Below are positions 18,592-26,936 of a stretch of DNA of 64,000 nucleotides, piece by piece. Both the position numbers and the translations under genes were made by a program. The notes under the pieces are model-generated. The model was not told the origin of the DNA. It did no database searches and was given only the letters and a program-made list of their open reading frames with translations. The stretch is from Litorilituus lipolyticus (GTDB taxonomy: Bacteria; Pseudomonadota; Gammaproteobacteria; Enterobacterales; Alteromonadaceae), in NCBI RefSeq assembly GCF_006439335.1, contig NZ_SAWY01000021.1, forward strand, positions 62,001 to 126,000, in the 5' to 3' direction. Positions within the stretch are counted from its first letter, which is position 1, and every line of letters begins with the position of its first letter.

Positions 18592-19563
18592 CTACAGTGC
18601 CCAAGTAAATTGTAATAAACCATAGCCGTGCCATTTTTTACTATCGCCATGGTATTCTTTGTTATAAAAGTTGAAGCTCCATGCCACTGTACCTAATGAG
18701 TAGGCGTACACTATACCTGTTTCAGCACTCGCTCTAAAAGCATTCATCTCAACATTTGATTGATAGGGTAAATCACCGTCTATAGTTAAATCATTAAAGC
18801 GATAGCCCACTTGCAAGCGAGTGAATAAGAAGTATGATTGTGGTGATAATGTTCCTGTATAATTGCCAACATGACCAAAATGACCACTTAGTCGTCCGAA
18901 TGAGTCAGTTAGGATAGCACCCCAACGTAAAGTTAAGCCAGCATTCACTTCACTACGAAAGTTTCCCAGCGAATTATAGCTATAGCCACTTATCTCCCAT
19001 TGACTATTAAACGGTGCAGAATTTTTTAACAGGAGATAATCAATTTCATATGACAGCTGTATTGTGGGCGTGTTGTCAATTTGATATTGCCAACCTTCTG
19101 GCGTACTTGCCCCCAATAATTTATGTATAGCACCCTGTAATTGTTCTGTACCCGATGCAGGGCCAATAATGCCAAGTCCAAACCATACTTTTTGGGCTAC
19201 TTGCTCGGAGTAGAACGATGCATGCTGTTCAAATTCTAAAAAGCCTGCATAAGGGCGATCATCAGGCTGTGGCTCAGTAATTTTAATTTCAGAAGGAGTC
19301 CACATGCGCTGGCTTACTTTTAAACCCCATGCCTGTTGGGCATTTTCTTGCTTAAAGAGTAATACACTTGGCCAAGTACTAAAACTTATCCCTTGCTGTG
19401 CATTTAAAATTTCAAGCTCACTTTGCCACCCTAAAATCATGCCATTACTGTAGTTACCATCTTCCTTGAATGTCACATCATTCTCTAATTGAAAGTGAAC
19501 CTGCGAAGCATTTGCTGATGGCAAACATAGCAAAATAATAATGATGAAAAGGCGCTGCATCAT
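18592..19563 (-). CDS. LpxR-family lipid A deacylase (DUF2219)
   Basis: The 323-residue protein has a signal peptide (about 1-19) and an outer-membrane beta-barrel pattern ending near WAL. Family hallmarks are the early LENDVTF (N28, D29, corresponding to mature N9/D10 of Salmonella LpxR), YSNGM, DDRPYAGFLEFE, and GAIHKLLGASTPEGW with a candidate catalytic histidine H147. LpxR removes 3'-acyloxyacyl chains from lipid A in a calcium-dependent way, altering surface endotoxin structure. Activity here is inferred from family. The gene is transcribed alone; no dedicated regulator is visible. Confidence 0.85.
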   Translation of the reverse strand: MMQRLFIIIILLCLPSANASQVHFQLENDVTFKEDGNYSNGMILGWQSELEILNAQQGISFSTWPSVLLFKQENAQQAWGLKVSQRMWTPSEIKITEPQPDDRPYAGFLEFEQHASFYSEQVAQKVWFGLGIIGPASGTEQLQGAIHKLLGASTPEGWQYQIDNTPTIQLSYEIDYLLLKNSAPFNSQWEISGYSYNSLGNFRSEVNAGLTLRWGAILTDSFGRLSGHFGHVGNYTGTLSPQSYFLFTRLQVGYRFNDLTIDGDLPYQSNVEMNAFRASAETGIVYAYSLGTVAWSFNFYNKEYHGDSKKWHGYGLLQFTWAL

Positions 19564-19707
19564 AAAGAAAACCTAATGATAATTATTTAAAATAACACTG
19601 TAAGTTATCTTACAAAGGAAAACTTCATTAAAACAGCTATTTCACAATAACATTTCTCATGAATACATTTACCTTTAAATAAAGCGACTTGCTAAATTAC
19701 TCTCTAA

Positions 19708-20571
19708 TTAATAATTAGGGTTTGGTAAATCAAAACAAGCATTCATACCTGAACAAAAACGTGTTTGAAAAGGTACAGGATTAATCATTAACTCACGCAG
19801 CGTATCGGCCTGCTCCCCTTCGCCCAACATTAAAGCAGCTTGACCTTTACTCGCCTTAGAAAGTAACTGTCCCATGTTTTTAGTTACATTAAAGTTACCA
19901 TTAAAACAGGTTTCACTTTGTTTCATTTCGCCATTTAACACTGAATATAAATTAGAGCGCACATCAAACTGAGTACTTTTTCCTTGGGTAGGTATCGTTA
20001 ATGATAAGTAACGATTGCCATGCTCATCTATGGCAGTGGTTGTAGAGCTTTTATCATCAATCGCTATATCAATATCATTAACCACTTTGGGTAGCCCCCA
20101 TATTTTAAGGCCTCTGATTTGATTTTCTAAACTGGTAACGGGCATATGAATAACATGATAACCAAAACCTGAAAATAGCTTTTCTGCAATGATTGGTAAT
20201 ACTGGTAGGTCAAAACTAGGGTTTACTTGAATAGGAATAGTTACTGCAATTTCATTATAAGGTGCAACACCAAGAACTTTTTTATATTCATAACATGAAA
20301 TAGTGACTAATGCCCTGCCGCCTGGCATTTTTACCGGCTTCATAGAGGCATTAGGCAACTGTTCTAAGGCTGCTTGGTAATCACATAAGAACACACCTAT
20401 AGAGCAACTTACATCACCATAAAAGGTGGGAAATAAATAATCTTTAGTGATGCTTTTATTTAACTTTAATGGGCTAGCAGCATTACGTAAATTAAACTGA
20501 TTAAAATATTCTGCGCTAAAGTCATCTTTATTATTTAATAACTCAGGCGAAATGATGGTGTTAGCTTTCAT
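19708..20571 (-). CDS. Acetoacetate decarboxylase-fold family protein
   Basis: The 287-residue cytoplasmic protein matches the ADC superfamily: central YKKVLGVAPYNEIAVTIPI and the active-site loop LKIWGLPKVV. K162 sits where acetoacetate decarboxylase has its Schiff-base lysine, but the adjacent lysine that tunes its pKa is valine here (PKV instead of PKK). This suggests a related but different reaction rather than classic acetoacetate decarboxylation. No CoA-transferase genes are nearby. It appears to be a single-gene unit about 200 bp downstream of the class V PLP enzyme. Confidence 0.75.
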   Translation of the reverse strand: MKANTIISPELLNNKDDFSAEYFNQFNLRNAASPLKLNKSITKDYLFPTFYGDVSCSIGVFLCDYQAALEQLPNASMKPVKMPGGRALVTISCYEYKKVLGVAPYNEIAVTIPIQVNPSFDLPVLPIIAEKLFSGFGYHVIHMPVTSLENQIRGLKIWGLPKVVNDIDIAIDDKSSTTTAIDEHGNRYLSLTIPTQGKSTQFDVRSNLYSVLNGEMKQSETCFNGNFNVTKNMGQLLSKASKGQAALMLGEGEQADTLRELMINPVPFQTRFCSGMNACFDLPNPNY

Positions 20572-20770
20572 AGTAGTCCTGTTTTTTCTTTAACCATACA
20601 AAATAGAACAGAAAACTAACATAGTAAAAATTACCTAATAGCTATTAACTAATATGAAGCACCTATTATGAATCCCCTCTCATTTCGTAGGCCTTTAAAA
20701 AGAAGTAAAACTTCAGCAAGCCATGAAAAACATAGACTTACCGAAGATTTAAAATAATGAAAATAATAAT

Positions 20771-22294
20771 TTAACCAAATAGCTTTTTAATAAACGTCTG
20801 CTTTGGTGTTTGTCTCATTGGAATACCCTCACCTAGTGGATTAAAGTCATTTAAACTAGGAAATTGAATATCACTATGTTTATGTTCAAAATCACCTAAT
20901 GCAGGGTTAAAGCGATATTCAGCTCCCCACTGCTCGATATTTTCGGTAATTTCATTGATTGCCTTAACCACAAAGCGTACTTCTTCATCAGACGTTGTTG
21001 GATGAAATGATGCGCGAACCCAGCCTGGTTTATCTGCATAATCTCCTGAATCTATTTGTTTGGTGATTTTTTGAGAGGTACCTTGATCAACATTCAATAA
21101 GATATGTCCGTAAGTCCCTGCACAAGAGCAGCCACCTCGCGTTTGAATACCATATCTATCATTTAACAGTCTAACAACAAGGTTATAGTGTACGCCGGGT
21201 ACATAAAAAGAAACAATGGCCAACCTGTCTTTGATATTTGGTTCGAGCATGACTACACGTTCATTCTTACTCAACTCCCCCATAACATAATCTGTTAGCT
21301 CTTTTTCTCTGGCTGCAATATTCTCAACACCCATTTCATCTTTTAGTTTTATTGCTAATGCAGTACGAATACATTGAAGAAAACCTGGTGTACCACCGTC
21401 TTCACGCATTTCAATATTATTAAAGAAGCTATGCTCTCCCCAAGGGTTAGTCCAAGTTACTGTGCCACCACCTGGGTGATCAGGCACTTTATTTTTATAT
21501 AGCGCCTTACTAAACACTAAAACACCTGAACTACCTGGGCCTCCCAGAAACTTATGCGGTGAGAAATAAATAGCATCTAAACACTGACGTGGATTTGCTG
21601 GATGCATATCAATATCGACATAAGGCGCAGAAGCAGCAAAGTCGACAAAGCATAAACCATCATGATCATGCATAATTTCAGCAAGCTGATAATAAGGCGT
21701 TTTAATACCCGTAACATTCGAACACGCTGAAAAAGAGCCAATCTTCACTTTACGGTCTTTATACTTTTCTAGTAATTCAACCAAATGTTCTGTTGATGGC
21801 AAGCCTTGCTCATCTGGATTCACTATCTCAAGCGTTACATCGCACTCATACCAAGACGTTTGATTTGAATGATGCTCCATATGCGTTATAAAAACCACAG
21901 GCTTATCGTTTTCAGCAAAGTTAACTTGGTCTTGCATACGCTCAGGGATACGTAAGCCTAAAATGCGTTGAAATTTATTAATTACTGCTGTCATGCCTGC
22001 ACCTGCTGTAATTAAAATATCATTCTCACATGCATTTACATGACGCTTAATAACCCCTTGAGCGTCATGGTAAGCATGAGTCATTGCACTACCTGTGAGG
22101 TTCGTCTCTGTATGAGTATTTGCAACATAAGGGCCTAACTCATTATTGATATAGTCTTCAATTGGCTGGTATAAGCGGCCACTCGCAGTCCAATCAGCAT
22201 AAATAATATCAAGGTCTTGGCCATTAATTCTATGACGTAGATTTTGGCCATTAACATTGTTTCGAAAAGGTAGAAAATAATTTTCAAGAGACAT
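20771..22294 (-). CDS. Class V aminotransferase-fold PLP enzyme, cysteine desulfurase-like
   Basis: The 507-residue protein has the class V PLP fold: HMEHHSNQTSW, the PLP aspartate region CFVDFAASAPY, and the lysine motif YFSPHKFLGGPGSSG. A cysteine-rich loop TRGGCSCAGTYGH occupies the position of the catalytic cysteine in SufS/CsdA-like cysteine desulfurases. At 507 residues it is longer than SufS (about 406) because of insertions and a C-terminal tail. No suf/isc genes are adjacent, so it may mobilise sulfur or selenium in another pathway or have a different C-S lyase activity. The start MSLENYFLPF at ATG 22294 is the likely N-terminus. Confidence 0.8.
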   Translation of the reverse strand: MSLENYFLPFRNNVNGQNLRHRINGQDLDIIYADWTASGRLYQPIEDYINNELGPYVANTHTETNLTGSAMTHAYHDAQGVIKRHVNACENDILITAGAGMTAVINKFQRILGLRIPERMQDQVNFAENDKPVVFITHMEHHSNQTSWYECDVTLEIVNPDEQGLPSTEHLVELLEKYKDRKVKIGSFSACSNVTGIKTPYYQLAEIMHDHDGLCFVDFAASAPYVDIDMHPANPRQCLDAIYFSPHKFLGGPGSSGVLVFSKALYKNKVPDHPGGGTVTWTNPWGEHSFFNNIEMREDGGTPGFLQCIRTALAIKLKDEMGVENIAAREKELTDYVMGELSKNERVVMLEPNIKDRLAIVSFYVPGVHYNLVVRLLNDRYGIQTRGGCSCAGTYGHILLNVDQGTSQKITKQIDSGDYADKPGWVRASFHPTTSDEEVRFVVKAINEITENIEQWGAEYRFNPALGDFEHKHSDIQFPSLNDFNPLGEGIPMRQTPKQTFIKKLFG

Positions 22295-22337
22295 GTTATT
22301 TCACTCTTATGGGTTATAGTCTTATGAATATATACTA

Positions 22338-22437
22338 GCAAAAAGCCAAACCACCGCAATACAAAACCAACAAACAAAGCAAATAAGCAATATAAAACCA
22401 AAAACAACCAGAAAAAAGAAACATAAAACCAGCCCAG
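22338..22437. other. C/A-rich, G-poor upstream tract
   Basis: The plus strand here is almost only A and C with rare G and T, so the minus-strand leader of the class V PLP enzyme gene would be U/G-rich. It lies in the 324-bp divergent gap with the DUF2007 gene. A hydrophobic minus-strand frame at 22135-22407 is an effect of this composition. Confidence 0.5.
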
Positions 22438-22618
22438 CTAGAATTAGTTAGCTAAAATGAAAAATAATTCTAGAAAAATCACTCTCCAAGGTCACGCTGT
22501 TGGTGTTTTGCACGAAATAGTTGAGAAAACTAACTTTACTGACTCGAAATATTAATGATCAAGCGAAGGTCTGATATAACTATAAGTCACATAACAAGTA
22601 AGCAATTGGAGTTAATAA

Positions 22619-22924
22619 ATGAAAATGGTTTACAGCAATGAAAATAGTTTTCTAGTAAACAATGTAAAAAACATCATTGAAGCTCAAGGCATACAGGTAT
22701 TTATCAAAAATGAATATGCCCAAGGCGCTGTAGGGGAAATTTCTGCATTTGATTCATGGCCAGAACTATGGGTAGTTAATGATAGTGATGTTAAGCAAGC
22801 AGAGCTGATTATTAAAACTAACCAAAACCAAACTAGTTATACACAGTGGATATGCAACAATTGCTGTGAAAGCAATGATGCCTCTTTTGAACTGTGCTGG
22901 AAGTGTCAAAAAGAAAATACTTAA
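22619..22924 (+). CDS. DUF2007 domain protein with C-terminal zinc ribbon
   Basis: The 101-residue protein starts with a DUF2007 (putative signal-transducing) domain: VYSNENSFLVNNVKNIIEAQGI and a WPELWV turn, about 1-65. The C-terminus is a four-cysteine WICNNCCESNDASFELCWKC ribbon that could bind zinc, like RanBP2/rubredoxin-type ribbons. The ATG has TTGGAG upstream. It is convergent with the tRNA-Leu/secG unit. The family has no established biochemical role; the ribbon suggests a protein- or nucleic-acid-binding adaptor. Confidence 0.8.
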   Translation: MKMVYSNENSFLVNNVKNIIEAQGIQVFIKNEYAQGAVGEISAFDSWPELWVVNDSDVKQAELIIKTNQNQTSYTQWICNNCCESNDASFELCWKCQKENT

Positions 22925-23018
22925 TCCTTCCAATTTTCCGTCAAAAAACATAAGCAAGCGACGTTAGGCATGTTTAACAATTAATGCTACATTTCTACAC
23001 TTTAAAATTCAAAAGCAT

Positions 23019-23058
23019 AAAAAAACCGGAGAACCTTGTTTTAATTAGGCTTTCCGGT
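23019..23058 (-). terminator. Rho-independent terminator after tRNA-Leu
   Basis: ACCGGAGAACC (23025-23035) pairs with GGCTTTCCGGT (23048-23058), apart from two G-T-type mismatches. On the minus strand the stem is followed by a T7 run. It ends the glmM-tpiA-secG-tRNA direction of transcription. Confidence 0.85.
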
Positions 23059-23086
23059 CTTTATTGGTTCTTACTGAACCTTGTAG

Positions 23087-23172
23087 TGGTGCGGATGGTG
23101 GGACTTGAACCCACACGAGCATAGCTCACCACCCCCTCAAGATGGCGCGTCTACCAATTCCGCCACATCCGC
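23087..23172 (-). tRNA. leuU: tRNA-Leu (anticodon GAG), CCA encoded
   Basis: The 86-nt minus-strand gene has acceptor stem GCGGATG/CATCCGC, a D arm with GGAATTGGTAGAC, an anticodon arm CCATC-TTGAGGG-GGTGG giving anticodon GAG, a long variable arm typical of leucine tRNAs, a T arm GTGTGGGTTCAAGTCCCAC and an encoded ACCA end. It lies 34 bp past secG, the same neighbour as leuU in E. coli. Confidence 0.95.
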
Positions 23173-23206
23173 ATAGTAATTTGTCAAACTATATTAATTG
23201 CTAATA

Positions 23207-23614
23207 TTAGTTTGGAACGTCACCGTCGTTTTCTTTTTTCGCTGGTGCGTCTGATGCTGGTACATCGCTGTTTTGTACTGCTGCATCTTTAGCTGGTTCA
23301 ACGCTTTCGGTTGGAATAGCATCAACAGCGGCTTCAGCTGCTGGTGCGCTTAAGTCATTCCACTCGTCAACCGCTTTAGTTCTGTTAGCAGTTAAGTTAC
23401 CTAAAATAAGGCTGATAACAAAAAAACCAATCGCTAAATACGTTGTTGCAGAAGTTAGGAAGTTACCTGAACCACCTGAACCAAATACAGTCGCTGAAGA
23501 GCCTGCACCAAATGATGCGCCCATATCAGCACCTTTACCTTGCTGGATTAACACTAAACCAATTAAGGCTAAGGCAATAATTACATATGCAATAATTAAA
23601 ACTTGATACAACAT
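23207..23614 (-). CDS. secG: Protein translocase subunit SecG
   Basis: The 135-residue protein has two membrane helices (about 3-21 and 55-72) with the SecG loop LIQQGKGADMGASFGAGSSATVFGS shortened here to its key parts IQQGKGADMG and FGAGSS. The C-terminal tail is Ala/Asp/Pro-rich, longer than needed and variable in the family. SecG associates with SecYE and eases SecA-driven export. The ATG lies 2 nt from the tpiA stop, so the two are co-transcribed; tRNA-Leu follows immediately. Confidence 0.95.
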   Translation of the reverse strand: MLYQVLIIAYVIIALALIGLVLIQQGKGADMGASFGAGSSATVFGSGGSGNFLTSATTYLAIGFFVISLILGNLTANRTKAVDEWNDLSAPAAEAAVDAIPTESVEPAKDAAVQNSDVPASDAPAKKENDGDVPN

Positions 23615-23616
23615 TT

Positions 23617-24387
23617 CTATTTTCCTTTAGCTGCTAAACAAATCGATGAGAATTGTTCAACTTTTAAACTTGCACCGCCAATAAGACCACCGTCTATATC
23701 TGCTTGTGCGAATAATTCTTCACAGTTAGTAGCATTAACGCTACCACCATATAATAAAGGCACTTTAGCTGCTACCAGCTCATTATTTTGTGCCAAAAAT
23801 TGACGAATAAACTGATGCGTTTCTTGCGCCATTTCGCTTGATGCCGTTTTACCTGTACCAATAGCCCAAACAGGCTCGTAGGCAATAACCACATCAACAA
23901 ATTTTTCAATACCTACTTCATCAATTACCGGTTGTAATTGAGAGGCTAAAACAGTTTCTGTTTGCTCTGTTGCACGTTCGCTTTCACTTTCACCGATACA
24001 AAGTATTGGTGTAAGGCCTGCGTTCAGTGCTGCATTGACTTTGTGAGCAACTTGCGTTGATGTTTCTTTATATAAACTTCTACGCTCAGAATGCCCTACA
24101 ATAACATAGTTTACTGATAATTCTTTCAACATATTTGTTGAAACTTCACCGGTAAAAGCACCGCTGTCATGCTCACTAACATTTTGACTACCTACAAAGA
24201 GGTTAGTTGCCACATTAGCCTTGCTTAATTCGCTTTTAAGCTCAGATAAATATGGAAAGCTAGGACAAATAACAACATCAACATTTTCAGCTAATTTAAT
24301 GTCGCTTAAACCAGTAACCATAGTGTTAACTAGGGCTGAATTACCATTCATTTTCCAGTTAGCAGCAACAATTGCACGTCTTGTCAT
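23617..24387 (-). CDS. tpiA: Triosephosphate isomerase
   Basis: The start is ATG 24387 (MTRRAIVAANWKMNG), with GAGGAA 8 nt upstream; an in-frame codon 8 residues earlier lacks an SD and adds non-conserved residues. The 256-residue protein has all catalytic signatures: Lys in ANWKMNG, His in VGHSERR, Glu in AYEPVWAIGTG, and the phosphate-binding GGSVNATN and GLIGGASL. It interconverts dihydroxyacetone phosphate and glyceraldehyde-3-phosphate in glycolysis. Its place between glmM and secG is the arrangement of Pseudomonas and many marine gammaproteobacteria, unlike E. coli. Confidence 0.97.
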   Translation of the reverse strand: MTRRAIVAANWKMNGNSALVNTMVTGLSDIKLAENVDVVICPSFPYLSELKSELSKANVATNLFVGSQNVSEHDSGAFTGEVSTNMLKELSVNYVIVGHSERRSLYKETSTQVAHKVNAALNAGLTPILCIGESESERATEQTETVLASQLQPVIDEVGIEKFVDVVIAYEPVWAIGTGKTASSEMAQETHQFIRQFLAQNNELVAAKVPLLYGGSVNATNCEELFAQADIDGGLIGGASLKVEQFSSICLAAKGK

Positions 24388-24440
24388 GTAAATTCCTCGA
24401 TTCATTGCCAAAATGAAGCCGCGAGATATTAACTAACCTA

Positions 24441-24478
24441 AGCAAAAGATACAAGTAAATAACGTGATATCTTTTGCT
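24441..24478 (-). other. Hairpin between glmM and tpiA
   Basis: AGCAAAAGATA (24441-24451) is exactly complementary to 24468-24478, with a 16-nt loop. It lies in the 169-bp glmM-tpiA gap. The minus-strand U-tract is weak, so it may be a partial terminator or processing stem. Confidence 0.4.
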
Positions 24479-24556
24479 ATTTGTATGCTTTTCAGACAAA
24501 TATTGTCACGAAGTTAAGATCTTGCGAATAATTAAAGCAATTAACTTTATTAATGA

Positions 24557-25894
24557 TTACTTAACTTGCTTAACTTGTTCAGCTATTTGGTTTGCCAAAC
24601 GTGTTACTTCATCTTTATCTGAACCTTCAACCATCACTCTGATAAGAGGCTCTGTGCCTGATTTTCGAAGTAACACACGTCCGCGTCCGGTTAACTCAGC
24701 ATTAACCTTTTCAACTTCAGCTTGAACGTTTTCGTCACTGAGCGGATCGTTTTCACCTGTGAACCTTACATTAACTAAGACTTGTGGAAGCATGGTCATG
24801 CCTTGTCTTAATTCAAATAAGGTTTTATTGTTTTGACAAACAGCAGTAAGTACATTTAAGGCGGCAATAATACCATCACCTGTGGAGGTATGATTTAAGT
24901 TGATAATGTGACCAGAGTTTTCTGCCCCTAGATTCCAGCCCTTTTCTCTTAGCATTTCCATAACATACCTATCACCCACATTACTGCGCGCAAACGGTAT
25001 ATTCAAATCAGCAAGTGCAAGCTCTAAGCCCATATTACTCATTAGGGTACCCACAACACCGCCAGATAAGTTGCCTGATTTCAAATCATTACATGCGATG
25101 ATGTATACCGCTTCGTCACCATCAATAACATGGCCTGTATGATCAACCATCATCAAGCGGTCACCATCGCCATCAAGTGCGATACCTAAATCAGCTTCAT
25201 GTTCAACTACCGCTTTGCTGATCATATCCATTGAGGTAGCGCCACAACCATCATTAATGTTAGTGCCATTAGGTGAGGTTGCTAACTCAATAACCGTTGC
25301 GCCAAGCTCCCTAAAGACATTTGGTGCAATATGATAGGTAGCGCCGTTGGCGCAATCTACAACCATTTTAATGCCTTGAAGCGATAACTGGCTTGGGAAA
25401 TTACTTTTACAAAACTCAATATAACGACCTGCAGCATCAGCAATACGTGTTGCTTTACCTAAATGAGCTGATTCAACACACCCCATAGGTTGGTCTAATT
25501 GTGCTTCAATAGCGAGTTCAACTTCATCTGGTAACTTTTGACCATCTTGAGAGAAAAACTTAATACCATTATCGTAAAATGGGTTATGTGAAGCACTAAT
25601 AACAATACCTGCTTCAGCCCTGAAGGTTTTAGTTAAATAGGCAATACCTGGCGTTGGCATTGGTCCTAATAAACCGATATCTATACCTGCAGCTGAAAAG
25701 CCTGCTTCAAGGGCTGATTCAAGCATGTAGCCAGAAATACGAGTATCTTTGCCTATTAAGACTTTTTTAGTACCTTGCGCTGCAAGCTCTTTACCTGCGG
25801 CATAGCCAAGTTTCATAACAAATTCTGGTGAAATTGGGTATTGACCAACTAAGCCACGTACGCCATCGGTACCAAAATACTTACGTTTAGACAT
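24557..25894 (-). CDS. glmM: Phosphoglucosamine mutase
   Basis: The 445-residue protein begins [17 protein letters not shown], as typical GlmM does. It has the phosphoserine loop [15 protein letters not shown], metal-binding ALDGDGDRL, the sugar-binding GAENSGHI and the phosphate-binding [12 protein letters not shown]. It converts glucosamine-6-phosphate to glucosamine-1-phosphate for UDP-GlcNAc, peptidoglycan and LPS synthesis. It follows folP on the same strand with a 115-bp gap, as in the common ftsH-folP-glmM order. Length equals that of E. coli GlmM. Confidence 0.97.
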   Translation of the reverse strand: MSKRKYFGTDGVRGLVGQYPISPEFVMKLGYAAGKELAAQGTKKVLIGKDTRISGYMLESALEAGFSAAGIDIGLLGPMPTPGIAYLTKTFRAEAGIVISASHNPFYDNGIKFFSQDGQKLPDEVELAIEAQLDQPMGCVESAHLGKATRIADAAGRYIEFCKSNFPSQLSLQGIKMVVDCANGATYHIAPNVFRELGATVIELATSPNGTNINDGCGATSMDMISKAVVEHEADLGIALDGDGDRLMMVDHTGHVIDGDEAVYIIACNDLKSGNLSGGVVGTLMSNMGLELALADLNIPFARSNVGDRYVMEMLREKGWNLGAENSGHIINLNHTSTGDGIIAALNVLTAVCQNNKTLFELRQGMTMLPQVLVNVRFTGENDPLSDENVQAEVEKVNAELTGRGRVLLRKSGTEPLIRVMVEGSDKDEVTRLANQIAEQVKQVK

Positions 25895-26009
25895 AGGTTT
25901 TCCTTTTTATCTTTTATATTGTTCACTTTAAATACGCAGGCAAAGTGAAACTGAAAATAGTGCGTTTAAATTATTTAATAATTAGTCGTTATTTATCTTT
26001 ATATTGCAA

Positions 26010-26843
26010 TTACAAATTCTGTGTTACAGCGGATAACACTTTCATGGCATCAGCCGTTTCTTCAACATCATGTACTCTAATGATATTAGCGCCCTGCTGG
26101 GCTGCAAGTATCGCGGTGGTTAAACTACCAGCTAAACGGTGTTCAACCTCTTTATTTAACAAGTTACCTATCATAGATTTGCGTGAAGTACCCGAAAGTA
26201 CCGGTAAGCCCAATACTTTAAACTTCGATAAATGTCCTAACAGTTGATAATTTTGCTCTAAGGTTTTACCAAAGCCAAAACCAGGATCAATAATTATCCG
26301 CTCTTTAGCAATACCCGCTTTTTGACATACATCGATACGTTGCTGAAAAAACAACATTATATCATCAATCAGATCGTCATATTGAGGATTATTTTGCATT
26401 GTTCTGGGTAAACCTTGCATATGCATCAAGCATACTGGCACATTGCTATTTGCTACCACTTCTAAACAATGCTCATTTTGTAATGCACGTACGTCATTAA
26501 TAATATCGGCACCATGATTAATCGACTCAGCCATGACTTCTGCTTTACTCGTATCAACAGAAATAAGCACATCAAAATGTGCTTTGATAAGCTTAACTAA
26601 TGGAACTACACGTGAGAGTTCATCATTTTCACTGACCTGTGCAGCACCAGGCCTTGTCGATTCTCCGCCGATATCGATAATCGTTGCGCCTTGCTCTATC
26701 ATCTTGGTAACTTGCGAAATAGCTGCATCTGTATGGGTATATTTACCACCATCAGAAAACGAGTCAGGGGTTACATTTAATATCCCCATTACTTGAGGCT
26801 GAGCTGTTTGATTTAAAATTTGCTTTAACAACGGTGAAGACAA
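26010..26843 (-). CDS. folP: Dihydropteroate synthase
   Basis: The 277-residue TIM-barrel enzyme carries MGILNVTPDSFSDGG (pterin/pyrophosphate loop), IDIGGESTRPGA, ISVDTSKAEV, the DPGFGFGKT motif and the C-terminal IIRVHDV. It condenses dihydropterin pyrophosphate with p-aminobenzoate in folate synthesis and is the sulfonamide target. Gene order ftsH-folP-glmM is conserved. The gap from ftsH (93 bp) contains a terminator-like hairpin, so folP may also have its own promoter. Confidence 0.96.
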   Translation of the reverse strand: MSSPLLKQILNQTAQPQVMGILNVTPDSFSDGGKYTHTDAAISQVTKMIEQGATIIDIGGESTRPGAAQVSENDELSRVVPLVKLIKAHFDVLISVDTSKAEVMAESINHGADIINDVRALQNEHCLEVVANSNVPVCLMHMQGLPRTMQNNPQYDDLIDDIMLFFQQRIDVCQKAGIAKERIIIDPGFGFGKTLEQNYQLLGHLSKFKVLGLPVLSGTSRKSMIGNLLNKEVEHRLAGSLTTAILAAQQGANIIRVHDVEETADAMKVLSAVTQNL

Positions 26844-26873
26844 AATAATTACTCTTTAATTTATGATAGTGGC

Positions 26874-26914
26874 AGATAAAACAAAGCCCCGATGTTTAAA
26901 CAACAACGAGGCTT
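26874..26914 (-). terminator. Probable terminator after ftsH
   Basis: AAGCCCCG (26884-26891) pairs with CGAGGCTT (26907-26914), one G-T pair. On the minus strand TTTGTTTTAT follows. It sits in the 93-bp ftsH-folP gap and may only partly stop transcription. Confidence 0.65.
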
Positions 26915-26936
26915 AATATACTTATTTTAGATGCTC

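Noticed and set aside
22135..22407. 90-codon hydrophobic minus-strand ORF at the PLP-enzyme start
   Set aside because: Overlaps the enzyme's N-terminus in another frame; hydrophobicity comes from the U/G-rich leader.
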